Source: Geminicoccaceae bacterium
Lineage (GTDB): Bacteria; Pseudomonadota; Alphaproteobacteria; Geminicoccales; Geminicoccaceae
DNA: 64,000 bases
NCBI GenBank assembly: GCA_028285265.1
Contig: JANQPX010000016.1
Location: forward strand, 124,001-188,000
Direction: 5' to 3'
Part shown: one piece after another, positions 8,653-16,464 of the stretch
Layout: each line of letters opens with the position of its first letter
Numbering within the stretch: the first letter of the stretch is position 1
The notes under the pieces: model-generated
Seen by the model: the letters and a program-made list of their open reading frames with translations, nothing else
The model's database searches: none
Told to the model about the DNA's origin: nothing
Made by a program: the position numbers and the translations under genes

Positions 8653-10605
8653 TCAATTGACGGTGTCGCTCGCGACGCTTCCTTGGGCCAGATCCAATCG
8701 ATTGAGGTAGGTGTCAACGACAGGTAGCTTCGGCCAATCACCAAAGTCTGCCCTTGGATCGAGATCTTTGAGCTTAGGATGACGTCCGACGGCACCGAGC
8801 TTCTGAACATTGTCGATAAGGCGTTCGGCAAGCTCCTGAACACCTCTGAACCGTTCCGTGCCGGGCTTCCAGTTATAGGCTGCGATGGCGGTTCGAACAG
8901 CGATCGTCTCAACCTCTCCAGTACCGATGAGCCAGGAGTAGTCATCACGGCTAAAGCTACTGGCGGTATAGCTGTCGTTGTATTCGACCTTCGGGACGTT
9001 CAAGAGACGCACGCCATCTGATAAATCGACGCTCTCCAAAAGCGGCATGGGCTTTCCAGAGACAAAGACTGCTGCCGCAATCTCACCGGACTTGACGAGC
9101 TCCAAGGCTTCATGGTCGCCATAGAACGAGCGTTCAACATCCACACCGAGCTGTCCGAAGATGATTTCGGCCGTCAACTCGGCACCGCTTCCACGGACGC
9201 CAAAGTTCACCTTTTTGCCAGCGAGCTGCTTCAGATCATAAATGCCATGTTTAACCAGGACATGGACTTCCTGATCAAAAAGCGGGGTGAGAATTCGCAG
9301 TCGCTCATCCAGATCAGGATAGGCATATTCCTTCGCGTATTGAAGGTAGTCCATCTGCACGACGGCAGCATCGACACCACCAAGGTAGAGCAAGTCAGTA
9401 ACGTTTTGCCCCGAGCCTTTGCCTGTCATGGTGATGAGACGCAGACCATCACCATCAACGGCGAGCGCGATATCTCCGATAGCGCGTGCCGACGTTTGGG
9501 TGCTTGGTCCGGTGACGATGCCGACGCGTCCTTCGTTGACGGTCTGACGCGCCTCGGCATGCGTCCTGTAGCGCGACAGGAAAGCGTCACCGAAGCCGCT
9601 ATCGCTGACGACTGGCATGGCGAGGCCACGCTCGCGGAAATACCGCTCTGCGCCCTGATGCATCGGGACTGGCAGGCCGACGGCTGCTTGGTCAATGTCA
9701 ATTTGAGATGCCGCCGCGTGAAGTGTTTGGAGCTTGTCCAAGTTATCGAAGATTGTCTTTGTGAATCGGTAGACAATCTCTTCTGGAACGTCGCTTCGAA
9801 CGGCCAAGATATTCGGAGTCGCCACGCTTGCTACGTCATCATTCTGGCCAGGATATGTACCGGCGGGAATGATCTCTCTCGACCAGAGTCCTGTGCCAGC
9901 ATCCAAACGCGCTAATTGCTGGTCAGTTACTTCCAGGAGGGTCGCGTCGGGTCCCATCTGCGTCAGCAAATCACTGACCGCTGAAACAGGAACGCCAGCC
10001 GATAGGTTCATGGCGGACAAAGAACCGTCGGTGAACAACCCAACGCTGCCCTTGTAGCCTTCGTGGACCAGGTCGAAGTTCTCAAGCGGCAAGCCCAGTC
10101 GCTCCAGGAGCAGACCGTTTTTGAGAATCGTGCCTGAGCCCTCCTTACCGAATGATGCAGGCTGACCGATCGCATTTGAAAGATCGTCAAGGGTGCCGGA
10201 CTGTGCCAGATCTGATCTCATGACGAAGTGGTCGGTACTTCGCCAAAGTGATCCAATTGCTCGAAAACCGTCAAAAGGCCCATTCTCTTCAAACTTGCCC
10301 AAACCCTCAGCGGCCTGATAGGCGGCAAGTCCCGAGATGATCGCGAATTGGCTTTCGTTGTCACGCAGCAGGCCGATGTTCTCGCCGGACCCAGCCGTCG
10401 GAATCGCGACAAGATCGATACCCTGTCCTGGGAAAAGCTCGAACTTCACCAAAGTCGCAATAGCAACGCCAATGGGATAGTAGGTTCCGCCCGGCGTTGC
10501 TGTAGCTAATGTGTAAAGCTCCCGAGCTTTAAGCGAACTCGTACCAAAGCTCACGAAGATCGAGAGTGTTAACAGCGCGATCAAAGGCCGTAGAGTTCGT
10601 CGCAT
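8653..10605 (-). CDS. Tandem TAXI-type solute-binding protein
   Basis: 650 aa, about twice the length of a normal TAXI-family TRAP transporter binding subunit. A signal peptide (LIALLTLSIFVSFGTSSLKA) is followed by a complete TAXI domain at about 30-345, with the hallmark LATATPGGTYYPIGVAIA and PTAGSGENIGLL. A second, related periplasmic-binding domain spans about 355-630 (VGIVTGPSTQTSARAIGDIA, TGKGSGQNVTDLLYLGGVDA). No DctQ/DctM or fused 4TM-12TM permease is present nearby. It could bind two ligands, deliver to a permease encoded elsewhere, or act as a periplasmic sensor input. Expression with the downstream EamA gene is possible. Confidence 0.85.
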   Translation of the reverse strand: MRRTLRPLIALLTLSIFVSFGTSSLKARELYTLATATPGGTYYPIGVAIATLVKFELFPGQGIDLVAIPTAGSGENIGLLRDNESQFAIISGLAAYQAAEGLGKFEENGPFDGFRAIGSLWRSTDHFVMRSDLAQSGTLDDLSNAIGQPASFGKEGSGTILKNGLLLERLGLPLENFDLVHEGYKGSVGLFTDGSLSAMNLSAGVPVSAVSDLLTQMGPDATLLEVTDQQLARLDAGTGLWSREIIPAGTYPGQNDDVASVATPNILAVRSDVPEEIVYRFTKTIFDNLDKLQTLHAAASQIDIDQAAVGLPVPMHQGAERYFRERGLAMPVVSDSGFGDAFLSRYRTHAEARQTVNEGRVGIVTGPSTQTSARAIGDIALAVDGDGLRLITMTGKGSGQNVTDLLYLGGVDAAVVQMDYLQYAKEYAYPDLDERLRILTPLFDQEVHVLVKHGIYDLKQLAGKKVNFGVRGSGAELTAEIIFGQLGVDVERSFYGDHEALELVKSGEIAAAVFVSGKPMPLLESVDLSDGVRLLNVPKVEYNDSYTASSFSRDDYSWLIGTGEVETIAVRTAIAAYNWKPGTERFRGVQELAERLIDNVQKLGAVGRHPKLKDLDPRADFGDWPKLPVVDTYLNRLDLAQGSVASDTVN

Positions 10606-11522
10606 CGCTACCTACCCATCATGATGACTTGGTTTGCGTCAATCCGGATTTCTGGCTCTTTCGACCGGAGCCACTTCCCTTCGGTTGAACATCAGCAAGA
10701 CAATGCCGCCATTCAATTTCAACAGTGGACCACCAATAACGAGAGAACGCCTCAACTTGTGACCAACTCGATCCGCACACGTACACAAATCCAGACCAGC
10801 CAATTTCGCCACCAACAATGATGTTACGAAAGAAGAAGCCCTAGCGCTTCGCAGCAAGTATTCGTGGAAGATCAGCATCGCCTTCGAAGGCATCAAGCCA
10901 GTCCCTGACGAAGCTTTCCGGTTTTGCCAGAAGCTTGTGGGAAATACAATCTCAACCAATGGCCGAATATGTGACGTCTGTAATAACATTCAACTTTGGA
11001 TAAGTTATTTCTTCTTTCTAAAACAACCATAATGCAATAAGTGTGCAATAGTCACCTTCTCTTAAGACACTGTGAATACGTTATTTTTCACAAGAGCAGA
11101 GCAAAAATGACACGCCTACCGACAGCACTGTGTTTATTGTGCAACTCACAGTCTTGAAAGTGATGGATCGTTGACAGGACGACACTGACTTATTTGCTTT
11201 CGATTGCCGATCCCCTGCCCTCACTTGCCAGGGCGCAACCCAAGATTTTTTCTTTGCCGGTATTTGTCGGCTCTAAGTTCTACGGGCAAATGTGTCTTAG
11301 CCCGAACAATGGCTGACTTAGAGGCTATTTTCTGCAAATTTTGGGCAGAAATGGCTATACATGGCCAAGTACTATGGGAATTTCCAGGAAATTTGATAGA
11401 AGCGACGTTGGTAGCAACATTGGCCAGTGGACGAAGAGACCTGCACTGTCCCGTCCCCGAGAGAGCAGCGCTGATCTATCGAAGCGAGTCTTGATACGAT
11501 CAGCCAGAGGGAGGAGCAGCGG
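10606..11522. other. Long intergenic region upstream of the polysaccharide co-polymerase gene
   Basis: About 0.9 kb between divergent genes, with an AT-rich segment at about 10980-11190 that is a likely promoter zone. On the plus strand, 10818-11032 can be read as a peptide (TKEEALALRSKYSWKISI, then FEGIKPVPDEAFRFCQKL) without a convincing start. It could be the tail of a decayed gene, but I do not recognise the family. Confidence 0.45.
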
Positions 11523-13739
11523 TTGTCGACAGAAGACGGCACTTCCAAGATCGACAGGCAAGCCAACAAGCCCGCAAAAAGGTCTTCGACGTCGTTGGCC
11601 CTCTCGCGATTTTCCAACGCCTTCAGTCAACGATGGCACAAAATCTTACTGTTGACGGCGGTAGCCGTGACGGCCACGTCAGCTTATGTGCTGCTGCGTC
11701 CAAGCGTGTATATCGCCAATACAGAAATCCTCGTCGACAACAGCACCAAATTGGTCACTGATCTAAGTGATATTGGTATCGGGGCGGCGTCCGACTCATC
11801 GCAGGGCGGTCTTGGCAGCGAGCTCAAGCTATTGATGTCGTCATCGACGATCGACAGAGTTGTTGATCAGGTTAGCACTGACATTGATCAGGACGCTGCC
11901 TTCAGCATGCTCGAAATCTGGCGACTCTATGTCTCGGAGCCACCAGCATTTGAGCGTGCGCGGCAAACGTCTTTGTACCGTCGCTCGGAGATCATCCGGA
12001 TTCATCTCGATGTTGAGGCAGATCCCTCAACATCGGTCATCACGGTATCTTATCGCTCCAGGAATCCAGGCGTGGCCGCATCGGTCGCCAATGGCATAGC
12101 CGAGGCGTTCTTGGAGCGACGCGCTGAAATCCGTCAACGTGCAATTCAGCAAACCTTGGAAGAGGTTCATCGCCTCACTGAAATTTCGATTGCAACAATT
12201 CGCACTGCACAAGAGCGAGGTGACGGTTTAAGTTCAGTTGACGAGTTATCAGAGCGAGCCCCGCCTCCTATCGAGCAACACTACGCGAGGCTTTCTGAGG
12301 AGCTCACCAACGCGACGTTCGCGCTCGCACGAGCGAAGTCGCGGTTGGCAGAAGCTAACGCGGTCAGGACCACTGAAGCCTTTCATGGCAGTACCCTAAA
12401 GGACGAATTGTCCCCCCTGGGAAGAGAATTTTTGGAGCGGGAGCGAGAACTTCGAGTCGAGATCAAGTTGCTGGGCACGCGAACAGCGGATAACACAGAC
12501 GACTTCGATCGTGCCGAGACACAATTGGCGCTCGTACGGGACGCCATCAACACCGAAGTCGAGCAGATCCGAGAGCGTTTTCGCCTAAGGATTCAGGCCG
12601 CTGATGCGAAGGTCAATGAGCTACGGATCCAGGTCGAGAACATCGAAGCCAACGCCCCATCCGTCGATAGCAGAGAAGTTCGTACTCAGCGCGTCTACGA
12701 AACTGTGCTCGAACGAGCCAACCAAATCGTGGGGCTTGCTCGTACTTCAGTCGACAATACACGCATCATTGAGCCAGCCGTTGCACCGACGAGTCCCAAT
12801 ATCTCGGGCGGTCTTTTCTTAATAGGATTCGTGCTTTCAGGAAGCATTGGTTTGGGAGTCTTGTTGACGATTGCCGGTGAGCTTCGTCGGAAGGGGTTCA
12901 ATGACTCGCGTGAAGTCGAAGCCCATTTCGGACAGCCGGTTCTCGCCATGTTGCCAACCGTGCAAGGCGTCGTACCGCTTGCTGTAAAGCTACAACTTTC
13001 TTCGCGGGAGAAGCACTGGGCCCTTCAGGGGTACACCTTCATCGAAGGCGTACGAGGCCTCTTCAATGGGCTTCTACCACCGCGTGGAGATGACCCTTCC
13101 CCAGCGCAACGGGTTGTCGCGATCACATCTTGTTTTCCCGATGAAGGCAAGACGATTTTAGCGCTGAGTCTAGCCCGACAATCCACGTCCGGTGCCGCTA
13201 AGGTCCTGTTAGTGGAGGGGGATATGCGCAAAGTCGGATTGGCGACGAAGCTGAGTACGGTCTCGGCGCAACGTGGTTTGGTCGATCTCCTGTCCGGCAG
13301 GGTAGACAACGTCGACGATGTTATCGTCAAAGAGGCGGAGAGCGGCGTTGATCTATTGTTGGCATCAGGCCCCAGCGAAGATGCCTTCGCGCTCTCGAGG
13401 TCGCCACGCTTCAAGAGAGCCATCAAGGCCCTCAAGCAACGATACGATCTTATCATTATCGATTGCCCGCCGGTTTTAGGCGTTAGCGATACGCTTGCTC
13501 TTTGCGATGCAGTCGATGAAATTGTGTTCGTCATTCGATGGCAGGAAACTGATCGGGCGGCAGTCGAGGCAGCTGTGCGTGAACTCGCCCCCCGAACTGT
13601 TGCCGGATTTGTCATGACGCAGGTCGACTTGCGGAGCCAGTTAAGAGACGCAACCGCAAGCAAGTACAGATATCAGGACGAGTTCATGTCCTATGGTACG
13701 CCTGACGGACCAAAGGCCCCGCGCCCTAAAAATGCCTAA
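11523..13739 (+). CDS. Wzc/ExoP-like polysaccharide co-polymerase with BY-kinase domain
   Basis: 738 aa starting at TTG with a strong AGGGAGGAG (11508-11516) six bases upstream. Order: cytoplasmic N-terminus, TM1 at about 38-58, a Wzz-type periplasmic region with long coiled coil, TM2 at about 422-450, and a cytoplasmic P-loop kinase domain. In the latter are Walker A (SCFPDEGKT, near 535), Walker A' (VLLVEGDMRKVG, near 560) and Walker B (LIIIDCPPVLGVSD, near 642). This is the architecture of bacterial tyrosine autokinases that control chain length and export of exopolysaccharide. The C-terminus has only three tyrosines (KYRYQDEFMSY), fewer than usual. No glycosyltransferases lie beside it. 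The gene borders the palindrome clusters. Confidence 0.9.
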   Translation: MSTEDGTSKIDRQANKPAKRSSTSLALSRFSNAFSQRWHKILLLTAVAVTATSAYVLLRPSVYIANTEILVDNSTKLVTDLSDIGIGAASDSSQGGLGSELKLLMSSSTIDRVVDQVSTDIDQDAAFSMLEIWRLYVSEPPAFERARQTSLYRRSEIIRIHLDVEADPSTSVITVSYRSRNPGVAASVANGIAEAFLERRAEIRQRAIQQTLEEVHRLTEISIATIRTAQERGDGLSSVDELSERAPPPIEQHYARLSEELTNATFALARAKSRLAEANAVRTTEAFHGSTLKDELSPLGREFLERERELRVEIKLLGTRTADNTDDFDRAETQLALVRDAINTEVEQIRERFRLRIQAADAKVNELRIQVENIEANAPSVDSREVRTQRVYETVLERANQIVGLARTSVDNTRIIEPAVAPTSPNISGGLFLIGFVLSGSIGLGVLLTIAGELRRKGFNDSREVEAHFGQPVLAMLPTVQGVVPLAVKLQLSSREKHWALQGYTFIEGVRGLFNGLLPPRGDDPSPAQRVVAITSCFPDEGKTILALSLARQSTSGAAKVLLVEGDMRKVGLATKLSTVSAQRGLVDLLSGRVDNVDDVIVKEAESGVDLLLASGPSEDAFALSRSPRFKRAIKALKQRYDLIIIDCPPVLGVSDTLALCDAVDEIVFVIRWQETDRAAVEAAVRELAPRTVAGFVMTQVDLRSQLRDATASKYRYQDEFMSYGTPDGPKAPRPKNA

Positions 13740-13845
13740 TCCAATCGTCCCTTTCCGCTGCAGGAAATCTCCTGGCCAATGTTGAGGGCGAGAGGACATT
13801 TCAGGCGCCGGACTCCCGAAGATGTTTAGGGCTTGAATGGGACAG

Positions 13846-13869
13846 AAACCTTCCCCACGGGGAAGGTTT
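13846..13869. repeat. 24-bp palindrome, site 1 (putative parS)
   Basis: Perfect inverted arms AAACCTTCCCC and GGGGAAGGTTT around a two-base centre AC. First of four sites in the intergenic cluster 13846-14357; 107 bp after the Wzc-like gene. Confidence 0.85.
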
Positions 13870-14006
13870 TGTTACCCGGGAGCACAAGGCAAGGCGGAGC
13901 TCCGCCTTGGTGCCCCAAAAGAAGCATTGTGTCCGCGGATTCATCGGCGTGACGCGCTGGATCGAAACATCAGCAAGCCCTCGCATCGGAACGACACTTG
14001 AACGGA

Positions 14007-14030
14007 AAACCTTCCCCATGGGGAAGGTCT
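14007..14030. repeat. 24-bp palindrome, site 2 (putative parS)
   Basis: Arms identical to site 1 except one base in the right arm (GGTCT instead of GGTTT); centre AT. It begins 161 bp after the start of site 1. Confidence 0.83.
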
Positions 14031-14152
14031 TGGGTCCTAGCCTCGTCAGAACGTCGACTGAAGAGCTAGCCGGGCGCCCACTTGCTAGGTCTTGGGCCGC
14101 TTGCGCGAGGATTGATGGCAATGGCACATGTACGCGCTTTATCGTTCGCCTT

Positions 14153-14186
14153 AGCCAAAACCTTCCCCGTGGGGAAGGTTTTGGCT
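14153..14186. repeat. 34-bp extended palindrome, site 3 (putative parS)
   Basis: The 24-bp core is at 14158-14181 with centre GT. The symmetry extends outward by AGCCA/TGGCT, giving perfect 16-bp arms. Spacing from site 2 is 151 bp. Confidence 0.85.
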
Positions 14187-14313
14187 CTAAGAGTTCTGAT
14201 GCCGGCAATGACGTCTGCGCTCGAAATTCCTAAGACAATGCCCTCCCCTACCCCATGAATGATGAGGATGAAGGCATGGAACAATTTCGGTACTTCGTCA
14301 GCGCTTGGACGAT

Positions 14314-14357
14314 GAACTGCACAAAACCTTCCCCACGGGGAAGGTTTTGTGCAGTTC
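14314..14357. repeat. 44-bp extended palindrome, site 4 (putative parS)
   Basis: The core is at 14324-14347 with centre AC. Symmetry extends on both sides (GAACTGCACA and TGTGCAGTTC) to give perfect 21-bp arms around the two-base centre, the longest palindrome in the window. Spacing from site 3 core is 166 bp. It lies 84 bp beyond the stop of the Wzz-like gene and might also act as a terminator. Confidence 0.86.
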
Positions 14358-14440
14358 GGTTCGCGGGTTCGGCACCGATCGACGGGCGCTTGCGCCTCAG
14401 CGGAAGGCGATGCCAAGGGCGCTGGATATAGCAGCTGCTC

Positions 14441-15595
14441 TCAGTCCGCTTCATTCGCCACCCGCATATTTGGCCAGTGTGGGTTGGCGTAGGGTGAGGC
14501 ATAGAAGTTATCTTGCCGTTGACTCCGCCGCTCGACAGTGGACCAAAACAAACTCGACAAGGCCCCAGCGGCAAGGGACAGGAAAAGAGCCAGCACGACC
14601 ATTGTCGGTGTCGATAGAGTATCCGTAGTCGTCGCCGACAATTGGGTGATCGGCGGCTTTGACCATTCGGGATGGCTTAGGAGCGAGAGTAGGCTGGATG
14701 CCGTCTCAGATCTTTTGCCTTGTGGGCGTGCAGCACCGATCTGCTCAGCCTCTGACATTTGACCTGCCATTCTGCCGAGCAGCTCATTTCGCGCAACGTC
14801 ATCGATTGCGTTGATTTCCCCGGCGAGCCGTTGTCTTTCATCCGATGGCAGCTCGTCCCGAGCGCGTCGTAGCGCGTCAGAAAATCTCGCGAGAAGATCC
14901 AAGTTCGGAGCATCGCTACCGCGACCGGTTCCAACACTGGCCTGGACCGATTCGTTCCTATCGGAGACACCGTCGGCCATGGCATTGAACTCGCCTTCGA
15001 TAGCATCGATGACTTTGCGTTTCAAATCGATGCTGGCCTTGCCGTAATGCTCTAAGAGTCCTTCCCCGTAGGCCTCGACTAAAGCTTCTGCGAGATTAGG
15101 ATCGGCAGCCCGAAAGGCCACATCGATGCGCCTGTCTCCGTCGGTGCGTATGATCGACAGCCGTTCTTCTACGACATCCAGCTGATCGATGCCTAGGTTC
15201 GGCTTCAACAAATGGTTTAGCCAGCCACATGCAGTCTTGCCGCGAAAGCGCCATGGCTCCAACTGGTCACGACAGACCAGCGAGCGCATGCGCTCTCGCA
15301 CCTTAACGTCCCACGTCAGCCCAAGATCTTTAAATACAGCCGCGTGTCGGCGCGTATAGGACTCGTGGACAGCTTTCGCCGCCACATCCGGACTCAGATA
15401 ACTATCATCCATGAGCTGTGAGGATGGGGTGCCAGTGTCAGCCATCACATCCGGAAGACGTCCATTGAGCACGCCCATGTCACGTACTTCAAAGCTCGCC
15501 CGCGACGTCGACCACGGTGCACTGAACCATATCAACGCAAAAATCGGTAAAAAGAGAAGCAAGGCGATCAATGCGATATGCCGAATGCTCAACAT
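14441..15595 (-). CDS. Wzz-like two-TM membrane protein lacking a kinase domain
   Basis: 384 aa. An N-terminal membrane segment (HIALIALLLFLPIFALIWF) and a C-terminal one (MVVLALFLSLAAGALSSLFW) bracket a large hydrophilic, partly helical region. This is the topology of polysaccharide co-polymerases. Within the region, RIDVAFRAADPNLAEALVEA resembles the segment of Wzz/ExoP proteins just before the coiled coil, where overlapping chains are counted. It has no P-loop domain. It sits convergent to the Wzc-like gene and between the two clusters of palindromes. It could be a regulatory or chain-length partner of the Wzc-like protein. The family assignment rests on topology and weak similarity. Confidence 0.6.
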   Translation of the reverse strand: MLSIRHIALIALLLFLPIFALIWFSAPWSTSRASFEVRDMGVLNGRLPDVMADTGTPSSQLMDDSYLSPDVAAKAVHESYTRRHAAVFKDLGLTWDVKVRERMRSLVCRDQLEPWRFRGKTACGWLNHLLKPNLGIDQLDVVEERLSIIRTDGDRRIDVAFRAADPNLAEALVEAYGEGLLEHYGKASIDLKRKVIDAIEGEFNAMADGVSDRNESVQASVGTGRGSDAPNLDLLARFSDALRRARDELPSDERQRLAGEINAIDDVARNELLGRMAGQMSEAEQIGAARPQGKRSETASSLLSLLSHPEWSKPPITQLSATTTDTLSTPTMVVLALFLSLAAGALSSLFWSTVERRSQRQDNFYASPYANPHWPNMRVANEAD

Positions 15596-15816
15596 CTCTT
15601 CATTCTCATTCGTTGTTTGGCGTCACATCGTTTCCGATGCTCCACAATTCCATTAGAGGGAAACAAACGCCCAACAATCCCGAAACGTCAATGAGCGAGG
15701 CTGCAAAGTCACCAAATTAACTCGAGGATGTGGCGGCTCGTTGTTCTTCCGCGAAGTCGGTCGGATTGAGCCGTTTCTTGTCCATAACTCGGTGTGCCTC
15801 TCGAGCATCTGCTGCC

Positions 15817-15840
15817 GAACCTTCCCCACGGGGAAGGTTT
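15817..15840. repeat. 24-bp palindrome, site 5 (putative parS)
   Basis: Arms as in site 1 with a single change at the outermost left base (G for A); centre AC. First site of the second cluster, upstream of the Wzz-like gene. Confidence 0.84.
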
Positions 15841-15841
15841 T

Positions 15842-15871
15842 TGGGTTCAATGGCGGCGTCGATTGAACCCA
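15842..15871. repeat. 10-bp inverted repeat adjoining site 5
   Basis: TGGGTTCAAT at 15842-15851 and its exact reverse complement at 15862-15871, separated by ten bases, immediately after palindrome site 5. Possible binding site or RNA hairpin; no U-tract follows. Confidence 0.55.
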
Positions 15872-16101
15872 GGCCCTGTTTGGGTGGCGCTCTGCCCTTC
15901 CCTGCCCGCTGCGTCCCTTTGCTAGGCTTCGTAAGCTGACTTTATGAACATACAGACAAGGTCCCGGCACGCTCACGCTTTCTAGCGGCGCCTGATGTCA
16001 TGTCATACTCACTTGGATCGATCCCTTCGGGCCTTATCGGACCATGAGCCAATGGCTATGAGCATTCTTGAGACGACACACCTCATGTCGCGCAAAGCTT
16101 C

Positions 16102-16125
16102 AAACCTTCCCCGTGGGGAAGGTTT
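16102..16125. repeat. 24-bp palindrome, site 6 (putative parS)
   Basis: Perfect arms AAACCTTCCCC / GGGGAAGGTTT with centre GT. It begins 285 bp after site 5, roughly twice the usual spacing. Confidence 0.85.
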
Positions 16126-16271
16126 TCGTTCCAGCCTTGGCAACAACAATCGGGGGTAGGGGGGAGCTTAACCGACAACGGATCGAGAGGCCTTCCTCAG
16201 CAGCTTTGAGCCATGGCGTTAGGTCCTCAAGGAAGCACACGCCCCCTTCATGCTGCAAGACAACGCAACTC

Positions 16272-16295
16272 GAACCTTCCCCATGGGGAAGGTTT
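16272..16295. repeat. 24-bp palindrome, site 7 (putative parS)
   Basis: Arms perfect except G for A at the outer left base; centre AT. Spacing from site 6 is 170 bp. Confidence 0.84.
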
Positions 16296-16436
16296 TCTCT
16301 TGAAGTCTGCTAGAGAGAGATCATTGAAAGCAGCACCGCAAGACATCTTATTCGGCGTGCCCATGAGATGTTGGCGACTGGCGGCATAGCGCCTGGACGG
16401 TGCGAGCAGGCAGTGGCTGCTGGGGCAGGGTGGGGA

Positions 16437-16464
16437 CTAAACCTTCCCCACGGGGAAGGTTTAG
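16437..16464. repeat. 28-bp palindrome, site 8, overlapping the parB stop codon
   Basis: The core is at 16439-16462 with centre AC; symmetry extends by CT/AG to 28 bp. The parB stop codon (16461-16463) lies inside the right arm. Spacing from site 7 is 167 bp. Confidence 0.86.

Noticed and set aside
8616..8948. N-terminal extension of the EamA transporter
   Set aside because: The extra 111 codons are antisense to the TAXI gene; a good ribosome binding site defines the shorter start.
10818..11032. A peptide-like plus-strand reading resembling the end of a gene
   Set aside because: No start, no recognised family and no support for its upstream part; noted only in the intergenic entry.
13740..14440. 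Open frames of about 100 codons running through the palindrome clusters
   Set aside because: The frames recur as TFPMGKV-like peptides only because the palindrome itself is translated; they have no start context and no domain.
13846..16464. The palindromes as ordinary Rho-independent terminators
   Set aside because: They would form good hairpins with U-tracts, but eight copies with nearly constant cores and spacing, one across a stop codon and one inside parA, fit a DNA-binding site better; a dual role at some sites is left open.
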